Shown one piece after another: positions 47,254 through 56,297 of a stretch of 64,000 nt of DNA. The position numbers and the translations under genes were made by a program. The notes beneath the pieces are model-generated. The model saw nothing but the letters and a program-made list of their open reading frames with translations. It was not told where the DNA came from and did no database searches. Position 1 is the first letter of the stretch. Every line of letters begins with the position of its first letter. This stretch comes from Hallella colorans. Its GTDB lineage: Bacteria; Bacteroidota; Bacteroidia; Bacteroidales; Bacteroidaceae. Location: NCBI RefSeq assembly GCF_003096815.1, contig NZ_QENY01000015.1, forward strand, positions 1-64,000. Direction: 5' to 3'.

Positions 47254-49827
47254 CTATCCACAACGGCTTGCGCCACAATTGGTACAGATGAGGCATCCTT
47301 CTTGGTACACAAGTGTTTCCTGTCCACATACCGGGCATGTTTGTCCCGGTGCATTGGTGCCATCCACGACATATTTTTTTAGGGCACGCTCAACGCCATT
47401 CTTCCATGTATTAATGCTCTCGTCCTTGAGTTGCAAAGAGCCAACGAGTTTGATAACATGGCCTATTGGCATACGGTACCGTAACACGCCAGATATTAAT
47501 TTGGCGTAATTCCAATACTCTGGATTAAACTTAGAGCTGAGCCCTTCTACCGTAGTCTTGTAGCCACGCTTATTCTCAAACTGGAAATCGTAACGATGAG
47601 TGCCATCCTCGCAGGTTTGCTTGATAATTTTTCCCTTGACAACAGACTTGGGCAATACAATGCCCTCGTCATCGTCTTGCAAGCCAGTGAAGATCTCATA
47701 AGGATACCCATCAAGCAGGCCGACAAACGCAACCCATTTGTCTTTGTTGTTTTGGAAGCGCACAACGTCGCAATCTAACACCTTGGGACGAACCTCCTGA
47801 ACAAGTGGGAGACTTGGAATTGGAACTGTAATAGGTGCTGGTGCCTCTCGATGTTCATCTTTTTTCTTGTCTTTTTTTGATGCAGCGATCATCACTCCAG
47901 ACCTACTTCCATCCCTATAAATGGTACATCCCTTGCAGCCCGAGCGCCAAGCCTCAACATAAAGATTGTTTACCAATGTTTCGTCTACGTCGTTAGGAAG
48001 GTTCACCGTAACCGATATGCTATGGTCTACCCACTTTTGAACGGCTCCCTGCATACGCACTTTCATGAGCCAATCCACATCATTGGCAGTGGCCTTATGA
48101 TACGGTGAGCGTGCCACGAGGGCGTCTATCTCTTCTTGTGAATACTTCTTGGAAGTGTCAATTCCATTCATTTCCATCCACGTGAGGAACTTTTGATGGT
48201 AAACTATGTACTCCTCGAAAGAGTCGCCCACCTCGTCGACGAAGTCCACATGTACGTCAGTATCGCCCGGGTTGACCTTGCGGCGACGCTTGTAGACTGG
48301 CATAAACACTGGCTCAATGCCGCTCGTAGTCTGTGTCATGAGCGAAGTGGTGCCCGTTGGAGCAATGGTTAGGCATGCGATATTGCGCCTACCATATTTT
48401 GTCATGTCCTCGTAAAGCTTTGGGTCCGCAGCTTTCAAGCGGTTCACAAAAGGATTGTTTTTCTCTCTTTCGGCATCGTAAATCTCAAATTTACCACGCT
48501 CACGCGCCATGTCCACAGACGAACGGTAAGCGTTCAGAGCTAAAGTTTTGTGTACATTCACAGAGAAATCCGTGGCTTCTTGAGTGCCATAGCGCAGCCC
48601 CATGGCTGCCACCATATCTCCTTCGGCCGTGATACCCACGCCCGTACGGCGTCCAAGCCCACTCTTATGCTGTATCTTTTCCCAAAGATGGTACTCGGTA
48701 GCTTTCACCTCCTGACTTTGTGGGTCCTTTTTTATCTTAGCCATGATCATGTCGATTTTTTCCATTTCAAGGTCGACAATATCATCCATGATACGCTGAG
48801 CCAACTGTACATGTTTGGCGAATTTGTCATAATCAAACCGCGCCTCCTTGGTAAAGGGCTTGTCAACATAGCTGTACAGGTTTAGACTTAACAACCTACA
48901 GCTGTCGTAAGGGCACAGTGGTATCTCACCACAAGGGTTTGTGCTGACCGTGCGGAAACCCATATCGGCGTAACAATCAGGTATACTCTCACGCTCGATG
49001 GTATCCCAAAACAGCACTCCCGGCTCTGCGCTTTTCCATGCGTTGTGCACTATTTTCTCCCACAACTTACGTGCTGAGATTTCTTTTCGTACCTCAGGTT
49101 CATTGCCTTTGATAGGAAATTGCTGCTCGTATGGTTTGTCACTGACGGCAGCTTCCATAAACTCATCGTCTATTTTAACGCTTACATTAGCACCTGTCAC
49201 TTTGCCCTCGGTCATCTTGGCGTCTATGAACGCTTCCGAATCTGGATGCTTAATGCTCACCGACAACATCAAAGCGCCACGGCGTCCATCTTGCGCCACC
49301 TCTCGAGTGGAATTGCTATAGCGTTCCATGAAAGGCACAAGCCCCGTGGAAGTAAGCGCAGAGTTGTTCACAGGACTACCTTTTGGGCGTATGTGACTGA
49401 GGTCATGCCCCACTCCGCCGCGACGTTTCATGAGTTGCACTTGCTCTTCGTCTATTTTCATAATGGCACCATAGCTATCGGCATCTCCATCAAGTCCAAT
49501 TACGAAGCAATTGCTCAGCGAGGCCACTTGATGATTATTGCCAATACCTGTCATCGGGCTTCCTGCCGGGATAACATAGCGGAAATGGTCCAGCAAGTCG
49601 AACACTTCTTGTGCGCTTAACGGATTTTTATACTTTTTTTCGATACGAGCTATCTCGTTGGCAATACGCCAATGCATTTGCTCGGGTGTTTTCTCAAAAA
49701 TATTGCCAAAACTATCCTTCATGGCATATTTGTTCACCCATACACGAGCAGCGAGTTCATCACCGCCAAAATACATAAGAGAGGCCTCGAAAGCCTCGTC
49801 GTATGAATAAATTTTTTGATTTTCCAT
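47254..49827 (-). CDS. adenosylcobalamin-dependent (class II) ribonucleoside-diphosphate reductase
   Basis: An 857-residue class II ribonucleotide reductase, which makes deoxyribonucleotides with a B12-derived radical and no NrdB subunit. Signature segments are STNPCGEIPL (about 308-317, active-site NCGE type), IAPTGTTSLM (about 505-514) and the redox-active zinc-ribbon tail with CPVCG and CTNCG pairs (about 832-853). The middle holds an RRGGVGHDLSHIRP motif. There is no anaerobic or aerobic class partner nearby. It heads a unit with folB and is divergent from the nitroreductase gene. Confidence 0.94.
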   Translation of the reverse strand: MENQKIYSYDEAFEASLMYFGGDELAARVWVNKYAMKDSFGNIFEKTPEQMHWRIANEIARIEKKYKNPLSAQEVFDLLDHFRYVIPAGSPMTGIGNNHQVASLSNCFVIGLDGDADSYGAIMKIDEEQVQLMKRRGGVGHDLSHIRPKGSPVNNSALTSTGLVPFMERYSNSTREVAQDGRRGALMLSVSIKHPDSEAFIDAKMTEGKVTGANVSVKIDDEFMEAAVSDKPYEQQFPIKGNEPEVRKEISARKLWEKIVHNAWKSAEPGVLFWDTIERESIPDCYADMGFRTVSTNPCGEIPLCPYDSCRLLSLNLYSYVDKPFTKEARFDYDKFAKHVQLAQRIMDDIVDLEMEKIDMIMAKIKKDPQSQEVKATEYHLWEKIQHKSGLGRRTGVGITAEGDMVAAMGLRYGTQEATDFSVNVHKTLALNAYRSSVDMARERGKFEIYDAEREKNNPFVNRLKAADPKLYEDMTKYGRRNIACLTIAPTGTTSLMTQTTSGIEPVFMPVYKRRRKVNPGDTDVHVDFVDEVGDSFEEYIVYHQKFLTWMEMNGIDTSKKYSQEEIDALVARSPYHKATANDVDWLMKVRMQGAVQKWVDHSISVTVNLPNDVDETLVNNLYVEAWRSGCKGCTIYRDGSRSGVMIAASKKDKKKDEHREAPAPITVPIPSLPLVQEVRPKVLDCDVVRFQNNKDKWVAFVGLLDGYPYEIFTGLQDDDEGIVLPKSVVKGKIIKQTCEDGTHRYDFQFENKRGYKTTVEGLSSKFNPEYWNYAKLISGVLRYRMPIGHVIKLVGSLQLKDESINTWKNGVERALKKYVVDGTNAPGQTCPVCGQETLVYQEGCLICTNCGASRCG

Positions 49828-49867
49828 CAGATATATAGTAAATATTATATCAACATCATATATATTG

Positions 49868-49875
49868 CAAAGCTA
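49868..49875 (-). promoter_or_regulatory. -7 promoter box for the ribonucleotide reductase (TAGCTTTG)
   Basis: A TAnnTTTG match on the minus strand, 41 bp before the ATG. Confidence 0.65.
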
Positions 49876-49949
49876 CAAAAGAAAAATGAAAAAAGAATAA
49901 CTTTTAAAGATTAAAATCGCAGAAGTATTACCTTTATATATAATTTTTA

Positions 49950-49957
49950 TATCTTTG
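49950..49957 (+). promoter_or_regulatory. -7 promoter box for the nitroreductase (TATCTTTG)
   Basis: A TAnnTTTG match ending 22 bp before the ATG at 49979. Confidence 0.7.
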
Positions 49958-49978
49958 CATCAACTAAAACTTTCCAAA

Positions 49979-50719
49979 ATGAAAAACTTAAAAGAGCGTA
50001 GAACCATTCGCAAATATTCTAAAAGGGAAATTCCTGACACGTTGCTCCACGAAATGTTAACACTTTCTGAGCGCACTCCCACTATGGGCAATCTCCAACT
50101 TTACAGCGTAGTGATAACCCGAGACAGCAAGATGAAAGAGAAATTATCACCTGCTCACTTCAACCAGCCCATGGTAAAAGCTGCACCCGTAATACTCACT
50201 TTCTGTGCCGATTTCAACCGAACCACTCGCTGGGCCAATGAAAGAAAAGCGCAACCAGGTTATAATAATTTTCTGAGCTTTATGAACGCGGCCACCGACG
50301 CCTTGTTATATTGCCAAACATTCTGCAATATAGCCGAAGAGAAAGGACTTGGCACATGTTTTCTTGGCACTACCGTCTACATGCCACAAATGATCATTGA
50401 CACTTTACAACTACCCAAATTAGTATTTCCCGTGGCCACAATCACATTAGGTTGGCCTGACGAAATGCCATCATTAACAGATCGATTGCCTTTGGAAAGC
50501 ATCATTCACCATGAAAAATACAAAGATTATTCTCTTGAAAAAATCAACGATTACTACGCCGAAAAAGAGTCGCTCGAGGAGAATAAAAATTTCGTCGCAA
50601 TCAATCATAAAGAGACATTGGCGCAGGTTTACACCGACATGCGATATACTAAAAAAGATAACGAAGCCATGTCAGAGACCTTTATAAGCACCCTTAAAAG
50701 CCAAGGTTTCTTACCTTAA
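49979..50719 (+). CDS. nitroreductase family flavoprotein
   Basis: A 246-residue NAD(P)H-dependent FMN oxidoreductase. FMN-binding RRTIRKYSKREI is at residues 6-17; the core includes APVILTFCADFNR (about 69-81) and GLGTCFLGT (about 122-130), and the C-terminal extension contacts the partner subunit in the usual homodimer. The start at 49979 is used because the longer frame would begin inside the promoter region. Substrates of such enzymes range from nitroaromatics to quinones; none can be assigned. It is monocistronic. Confidence 0.9.
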   Translation: MKNLKERRTIRKYSKREIPDTLLHEMLTLSERTPTMGNLQLYSVVITRDSKMKEKLSPAHFNQPMVKAAPVILTFCADFNRTTRWANERKAQPGYNNFLSFMNAATDALLYCQTFCNIAEEKGLGTCFLGTTVYMPQMIIDTLQLPKLVFPVATITLGWPDEMPSLTDRLPLESIIHHEKYKDYSLEKINDYYAEKESLEENKNFVAINHKETLAQVYTDMRYTKKDNEAMSETFISTLKSQGFLP

Positions 50720-51078
50720 GAGAAAAAACGTCTCTAAAAAAATTATCTCCAATTTTACATTGCTTATAAAAAAATCACCTCACCCGTATTCATTTCGTAC
50801 GGCAAGGAAATTTACTTGCAAGCCAAAGCTACGTTATAAACAAATTTTTTAAACAATACCAGCCAGTTATTCAACTGCGATTGGTTTGTATTATGGAGCT
50901 AACAGCTTCATTCATATCCATCCTACGAAGCATCTTAGCCTTCCCCATCTCCATCCAGTGTGCATGGTCTAAATAGTTCATCGTGGTCGCCAAGCATGGC
51001 AAACCACAGATGAACCATCAGAAGTTGGGCATTTCTTTATTTGTTTAGCAGAGATTTTTAAGCATTATTCTTCTTGTT
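50720..51078. other. 359-bp intergenic region between convergent genes
   Basis: No 22-bp array is present. It begins with a weak AGAGA/TCTCT hairpin and has CCGTA-N9-TACGG at 50784-50802. A 36-codon minus-strand frame (50871-50981, reading MNYLDHAHWMEMGKAK at its start) is unusually rich in methionine and may be a relic of a longer gene, but I do not recognise it. Confidence 0.4.
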
Positions 51079-52047
51079 TTATTGCAAATCAGGAATGGCA
51101 ACTACTTGCATATCCGTGTAAACAAGATTCTCACCGCACATGCCCCAAATAAAAGTATAATTGGAAGTTCCGGCTGCGCAATGTATGCTCCATTGCGGAG
51201 AGATAACCGCCTGCTCGTTATTGATCCACATCGGACGCGTCTCTTGCGGCTCACCCATCACATGAAGAATTTTTTGTCCCTTAGGCACCTTGTAATACAG
51301 GTAAGCTTCCATACGACGAGTGTGCGTGTGCGCGGGCATGGTGTTCCACACTGAGCCTTCTTTAAGTTCAGTAACACCCATTTGCAACTGGCATGTACGA
51401 ACACCCGCAACGCCATCAATGATGAGTTGGTGTATCACGCGATCGTTGCTTTCTTTCAAGCTACCGGCTTTGATATTATTGGCATCTCTCAGCGTCACCT
51501 TTTTCGTGGGGTAAGTGGTGTGTGCGGTTGCCGAGTTCATATAAAACTTGGCAGGCTCAGCCACGTTCTTGCTTGCCACAACAATGTCCTTGGCACCACG
51601 GCCAATGTACAGGGCCTCTTGGAAACCAAGGTCATACCGTTTTCCGTCCACGGTAACCGTACCATCACCCCCAATATTAATGATACCAAGCTCGCGGTTA
51701 TCCAAAAGCGTGCGCCCGCTTGTTCCTTTGCTAATGTCCACGTAGAGCGGTTCTATCGACACCAACTTAAGTGGCGTTGCCATAGGCTGCGCTCCACCAA
51801 TGAGGAAACGGTCATAGAATGTATAAGTCCAGTTCACCTCTCCCGGCGCAAAGACTTTCTCAACGAGGTATTCCTTTCGCAAGCGATCCGTAGTGTAGTG
51901 TTTAGCATCCTCTGGACCAGTGGCCCAACGCACATTATAATTCGTGTACGCGTTCTCGGCCTTCACTTCATAACCCTTAGAACAGCACTGTGCCATGCCG
52001 TAGCTGGCAACCAAACAAAAAGCGATTGTAAATAGTGTCTTCTTCAT
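51079..52047 (-). CDS. kduI: KduI-type 5-keto-4-deoxyuronate isomerase with signal peptide
   Basis: A 322-residue protein homologous to 4-deoxy-L-threo-5-hexosulose-uronate ketol-isomerase, which acts in pectin and glycosaminoglycan uronate breakdown. Cupin zinc ligands are seen in MPAHTHTRRMEAYLYY (two His, one Glu, about 240-250) and SIHCAAGTSNYTF (His, about 292). Unlike typical cytoplasmic KduI of about 278 residues, it begins with a clear signal peptide (MKKTLFTIAFCLVASYGMAQ). A periplasmic isomerase is therefore likely; this is inference. It starts 22 bp after the EIIC gene on the same strand. Confidence 0.88.
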   Translation of the reverse strand: MKKTLFTIAFCLVASYGMAQCCSKGYEVKAENAYTNYNVRWATGPEDAKHYTTDRLRKEYLVEKVFAPGEVNWTYTFYDRFLIGGAQPMATPLKLVSIEPLYVDISKGTSGRTLLDNRELGIINIGGDGTVTVDGKRYDLGFQEALYIGRGAKDIVVASKNVAEPAKFYMNSATAHTTYPTKKVTLRDANNIKAGSLKESNDRVIHQLIIDGVAGVRTCQLQMGVTELKEGSVWNTMPAHTHTRRMEAYLYYKVPKGQKILHVMGEPQETRPMWINNEQAVISPQWSIHCAAGTSNYTFIWGMCGENLVYTDMQVVAIPDLQ

Positions 52048-52069
52048 TATTTTACAGATTAGTGATTAA

Positions 52070-53461
52070 TTATTTATTCATGGAAGCCAACGCCTCTGCC
52101 GCAGTCTTTTCATCCTTGATGATAAGACGACGGTTCCAAAGCATCATACATACCATTATGATTACCAAGATTGCCGCCCCTATAAATTTAGCGTATTTTG
52201 TAGCGGCATAAATAACATACCCAAAGAGCGAGCTGGCAAAATCCATGCTACCGGCCATAAAGCCCTCGGGCACATGGGCGGCTTGGTCACCAGTGGCGGC
52301 GTATACCGCGGCGGCAGCCTTGGTAAAGTCGGGCGCCATGTCGGTCACAAACCAAAGCCCCACAAGCAGAGCCACCAAACCTATGATATACGTGCGCACA
52401 ACATTGCCCTTGGTGTAAGGCAGCATGATTGGGAAGATATAGAACAAACCAGCCAATGAGGCCAAAGGCAAGAACTGATTACCCGGCAGAACCACCGAGA
52501 TAGCGAGATAGGTAGGGATGAGCAACAGCGTACACACCAAGGAGGTGGGATGACCAATCACCAACGCAGGGCTCATGCCGATAAACACTTGCTTGCCATG
52601 GAAGCGCTTGTTAACGATTTCCTTGGTTTTCTCGGATATTGGCATCAAGCCATCGATAAACAGTTTTGTGATGCGTGGTATCAATTCCATCACCGCTCCC
52701 ATCGTAACGCCCAAGAAAAGTATCTTTTTAACCTCCATCTGGGCCACCAAACCGATGAGCGCCCCAACGATAACTCCAAGTACCAACGGTTCCCCGAGCA
52801 CTCCAAATTTCTTTTTAAGGCCCTCCGCGTCAATATCCAATTTGTTAAAACCGGGTATTTTTTCCAACACCCAGTCCATGCAGAGCGTGAAAGGAACAAA
52901 ACTTTGGCAGAATGGCTGTGGCACTGATATGCCATCCAAACCCTCATAGTAGCCTTGGAATTTGGAAGCTGTCAAGTCGGCCATCACCAGTGTGATGATG
53001 TAGCAAACTATAGCCGCAAAATACCCCCAAGCCAAACTTTGGTCAAACACAAAGTACACCACGGCTCCAATAAAAGCAAAGTGCCAATAGTTCCACAGGT
53101 CTATGTTGACCGTACGCGTGGTTTTGGTAATGAGCATCAGGAAGTTCACGCCCAAGCATATAGGGATAATCAGCGCGCCAACAGCAGTGTTGTAGGCCAC
53201 CGACGCGGCCGCGGGCCATCCCATGTCAAACACGTTCAGCTCAAGATGGTATATTTGCGATATAAGCGTGAGCGGATCTCCAAAATTTGACGTTAGAAGA
53301 GCCGTCACTATACCCAAGCCGACAAAGCCGACACCTACATATAGGCCCGACTTTAACGCCTTGCCAAACTTCATGCCAATGCATAATCCGATAATCGTGA
53401 AGATTATAGGCATCATCACACTTGCTCCCAAGCTGATGATATAACTAAAAACATTTTCCAT
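52070..53461 (-). CDS. GatC-type PTS EIIC permease, without other PTS components
   Basis: A 463-residue inner-membrane protein resembling the galactitol PTS transport subunit IIC, with about 10-11 hydrophobic segments. The central region carries AYNTAVGALIIPI (about 87-99) and GHPTSLVCTLLLIPTYLAI (about 315-333), typical of the GatC/SgaT group. No EIIA, EIIB, HPr or EI gene is adjacent, so it may work as a proton- or ion-driven carrier, not a group translocator. The co-transcribed kduI suggests uptake of an unsaturated-uronate product such as 5-keto-4-deoxyuronate. Specificity is inferred. Confidence 0.85.
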   Translation of the reverse strand: MENVFSYIISLGASVMMPIIFTIIGLCIGMKFGKALKSGLYVGVGFVGLGIVTALLTSNFGDPLTLISQIYHLELNVFDMGWPAAASVAYNTAVGALIIPICLGVNFLMLITKTTRTVNIDLWNYWHFAFIGAVVYFVFDQSLAWGYFAAIVCYIITLVMADLTASKFQGYYEGLDGISVPQPFCQSFVPFTLCMDWVLEKIPGFNKLDIDAEGLKKKFGVLGEPLVLGVIVGALIGLVAQMEVKKILFLGVTMGAVMELIPRITKLFIDGLMPISEKTKEIVNKRFHGKQVFIGMSPALVIGHPTSLVCTLLLIPTYLAISVVLPGNQFLPLASLAGLFYIFPIMLPYTKGNVVRTYIIGLVALLVGLWFVTDMAPDFTKAAAAVYAATGDQAAHVPEGFMAGSMDFASSLFGYVIYAATKYAKFIGAAILVIIMVCMMLWNRRLIIKDEKTAAEALASMNK

Positions 53462-53498
53462 AAATTATTTTAATAGATTGTATTTTAAAAGCTAAACG

Positions 53499-53506
53499 CA
53501 AATTTA
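53499..53506 (-). promoter_or_regulatory. -7 promoter box for the EIIC-kduI operon (TAAATTTG)
   Basis: A full TAnnTTTG match on the minus strand, 38 bp before the EIIC ATG. Confidence 0.65.
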
Positions 53507-53548
53507 CAAAATAAAATCGTAAATCTGCGCCTTTAAAGTAACTATTTG

Positions 53549-53560
53549 CATGTATACATG
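53549..53560. promoter_or_regulatory. perfect palindrome CATGTATACATG, candidate operator
   Basis: A 12-bp perfect palindrome centred about 62 bp upstream of the predicted EIIC-kduI transcription start, where an activator would bind. It is the only such palindrome noted in this 219-bp gap. Confidence 0.45.
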
Positions 53561-53680
53561 TTTCGAACCCTAAAAATAAACAAAAACAGCGTTCCACGCA
53601 AGAGGTTATCTCTGTTCCGCTATAACAAACATGCACGTTGCCATATAATTTTAGGGCAGAGGAAATATTTTCTCGAAACC

Positions 53681-56158
53681 TCAATCTTGGAAGTAAACGC
53701 GCTTCACCCTATTGCTTATTCCCGTGAGCACCTCGTAGGGAATGGTGCCCAAAATGTCGCTTAGCACCGTTACGGGCAGGTGGTCTCCGAATATCTCCAC
53801 GCTGTCTCCCTCGGCGCACGCGATGCCGGTCACGTCCACCATAGCCACGTCCATGCAGATATTGCCCACGTACTCAGCCTTTTGGCCGTTCACCAAGCAG
53901 TAGCCTCGACGATTGCCCAACCGCCTATTCAGCCCGTCGGCATAACCTATAGGTATGGCAGCGATAACGCTGTCGCGTTCCAGCGTTCCCTTACGGCTGT
54001 ACCCAACGGTCTGGCTCGCGGGCACGTGCCGTAGCTGTAAGATGGTGGTCTTAAGCGTGGACACGTTGTTGATGATGGTGTTGGTGCGGCTATCCACGCC
54101 ATAAAGGCCTATGCCCAAACGGCACATGTCCAACTGTCTGTCAGGAAAATGCTCTATGCCAGCCGAATTGTCCATATGCCGCAGTATCTTGTGCTCAAAC
54201 GCTTCTTGCAGCCGTTGGCTCGCCTTGTCGAAACGAGCAAATTGCTCTGCCGAGAAATTGTCAAAGTCATTGCTATCCGAACCGACAAAATGCGAGAACA
54301 CCGACCGCGGTATCACGGCGTCTTGGTGTTTCAGGCGGTCTATTAACTCATCCATGTCGCGCTCTGGGTTGAAGCCCAATCGGTTCATACCGGTGTCTAT
54401 CTTGATGTGCACGGGATAACCCGTGATGCCTTCTTTCTCCGCGGCCTTGACCAGGGCAGAGAGCAATCGGAACGAGTACACCTCTGGTTCCAAGTCGTTG
54501 TCAAACATGGTTTTGAAAGCGGAGAACTCCGGGTTCATGATGATGATGCTGTTCGTGATGCCCTTGCCGCGCAACATGGCGCCCTCATCGGCCACGGCCA
54601 CGGCCAAATAGTCCACCCTGTGGTCTTGCAACGTCTTGGCTATCTCCACGCTGCCGGCGCCGTAAGCGTTGGCCTTAATCATGCATACCATCTTGGTCTC
54701 GGGTCTCAAGAACGACCGATAGTGGTTCAGGTTGTCCACCATGGCGTTCAGGTTCACCTCCAACACCGTCTCATGCACTTTCTGTACAAGCAGTTCTGTT
54801 ATCTTGTCGAAGCCAAATTGGCGAGCGCCCTTGAGCAATATCACCTCGTCGCGCAGATTTTTAAACTCCTTACTATGGATAAAATCCTCCACCGTGGCAA
54901 AACCATATTTCTCTGGCGTGCGAGCGCGCGCGGCGTATCTCGATATCGTTGGGCCTATGCCTATGAGCTTGTGCACGCCGCGCTTCACGGCCAAGTCGCC
55001 CACATTCTCGTACAGTTTCTCAGGCTCCTCGCCACTTTGAAAAATATCGCTCAATATCAGCGTGCGCGACCTGCCCTTGTGATCGGGGCGGCGATTCATG
55101 AAGTCGAGGGCTATGCCAAGGGCGTTGATGTCCGAGTTGTACGAGTCGTTGATGAGCGTGCAACCGTGCCTTCCCTCTTTCACTTCCAATCGCATGGCCA
55201 CGGGCTCGAGCCGCGACATGCGCTCTTTGAGCGCGTCGACGCCAAGGCCGAGCCGCAAAGCCACAGCCGCGCACACGATGGAGTTGGTCACAGAGGCTTC
55301 GTCGATAAAAGGTATGCTGTACTTGTTTTCCTCGCCACCTTTATATATATAGGTCACGGTGGTGGCGTTGCCCTCTTTCGCAATGCTTTTGACGTACATG
55401 GAAACGCTATTGTCGCGCGTTGACCAGCAAAGTTTCTCGCCAGTATAGGCAAGTTCGCCCACCACCTCGCTTATCATCCGGTCGTCAGCGTTGTAAACGA
55501 TGGTATCGGCATCGTGGAACAGCAACACCTTCTCGCGGCACTTGGCCTCCATCGACTCGAAGTTTTCCTGATGGGCCGCGCCAATGTTCGTAAGCACGGC
55601 TATCGTGGGCTGGATAATGTCTCGCAAGGCCGCCATCTCGCCTTTTTGGCTGATGCCTGCCTCAAAGATGCCCAAGCGCGTGCGCTCATTCATCAGCCAC
55701 ACCGACAGTGGCACGCCTATCTGCGAGTTGTAGCTGCGCGGGCTGCGGGTGACATACATGTCGGGCGACATGAGCTGATGGAGCCATTCTTTCACCATCG
55801 TTTTGCCATTGGACCCCGTGATGCCCACGATGGGTATGTCAAATGCGTCACGATGGCGCTCCGCCAAGCGCTGCAACGCTTCGAGCGCGCTCACCACCCT
55901 CAAGAAATTGGCGGCGGGATAATCAGCGGCGTAGTTGGCTGGAACGTCTGTCACCACAAAATTTCTCACTCCCCGGCGATACAACTCGGGTATGTAACGA
56001 TGGCCGTCGTTGCGCCTCGACTTCAAGGCGAAGAACAGAGTCTCCTCCGGAAAGCAGAGCGACCGACTGTCGGTGAGCAGAAAACCTATTTTTGACTCAT
56101 GGCAGCCATAGCGGCGAGCGCCTATCAAGGTGGCTGTCTTTTCAATGGTATATGTCAT
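53681..56158 (-). CDS. bifunctional MurF (UDP-MurNAc-tripeptide D-Ala-D-Ala ligase) / alanine racemase
   Basis: An 825-residue fusion of two cell-wall enzymes. Residues 1-455 are MurF, with the ATP loop GITGSNGKT (112-120) and NDSYNSD; it adds D-Ala-D-Ala to the muropeptide precursor. Residues about 458-825 are alanine racemase, with the PLP lysine in MIKANAYGAGS (about 493) and the catalytic tyrosine in VGYSRKGTLERDS (about 718). The racemase thus supplies D-alanine next to the enzyme that needs it. The start at 56158 is set by the promoter box at 56182-56189, which excludes the longer frame. This fusion is common in Bacteroidota. Confidence 0.95.
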   Translation of the reverse strand: MTYTIEKTATLIGARRYGCHESKIGFLLTDSRSLCFPEETLFFALKSRRNDGHRYIPELYRRGVRNFVVTDVPANYAADYPAANFLRVVSALEALQRLAERHRDAFDIPIVGITGSNGKTMVKEWLHQLMSPDMYVTRSPRSYNSQIGVPLSVWLMNERTRLGIFEAGISQKGEMAALRDIIQPTIAVLTNIGAAHQENFESMEAKCREKVLLFHDADTIVYNADDRMISEVVGELAYTGEKLCWSTRDNSVSMYVKSIAKEGNATTVTYIYKGGEENKYSIPFIDEASVTNSIVCAAVALRLGLGVDALKERMSRLEPVAMRLEVKEGRHGCTLINDSYNSDINALGIALDFMNRRPDHKGRSRTLILSDIFQSGEEPEKLYENVGDLAVKRGVHKLIGIGPTISRYAARARTPEKYGFATVEDFIHSKEFKNLRDEVILLKGARQFGFDKITELLVQKVHETVLEVNLNAMVDNLNHYRSFLRPETKMVCMIKANAYGAGSVEIAKTLQDHRVDYLAVAVADEGAMLRGKGITNSIIIMNPEFSAFKTMFDNDLEPEVYSFRLLSALVKAAEKEGITGYPVHIKIDTGMNRLGFNPERDMDELIDRLKHQDAVIPRSVFSHFVGSDSNDFDNFSAEQFARFDKASQRLQEAFEHKILRHMDNSAGIEHFPDRQLDMCRLGIGLYGVDSRTNTIINNVSTLKTTILQLRHVPASQTVGYSRKGTLERDSVIAAIPIGYADGLNRRLGNRRGYCLVNGQKAEYVGNICMDVAMVDVTGIACAEGDSVEIFGDHLPVTVLSDILGTIPYEVLTGISNRVKRVYFQD

Positions 56159-56181
56159 TGTCTCTATATGAAAACCTACTG

Positions 56182-56189
56182 CAAAGTTA
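56182..56189 (-). promoter_or_regulatory. -7 promoter box for murF-alr (TAACTTTG)
   Basis: A TAnnTTTG match on the minus strand, 24 bp before the ATG at 56158. Confidence 0.7.
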
Positions 56190-56297
56190 ATAAAAAGATA
56201 AACACCAACAAACAAAATACATCTAATCGGATAATAATAATTGGCGAACAGCGTTTTTTAGAAAACAACAAAGGCATTTCTTGCCCATCCAATGACA

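Noticed and set aside
54407..55423. 338-codon open frame antisense to murF-alr
   Set aside because: It is a by-product of codon usage on the opposite strand; the minus-strand gene has clear catalytic motifs.
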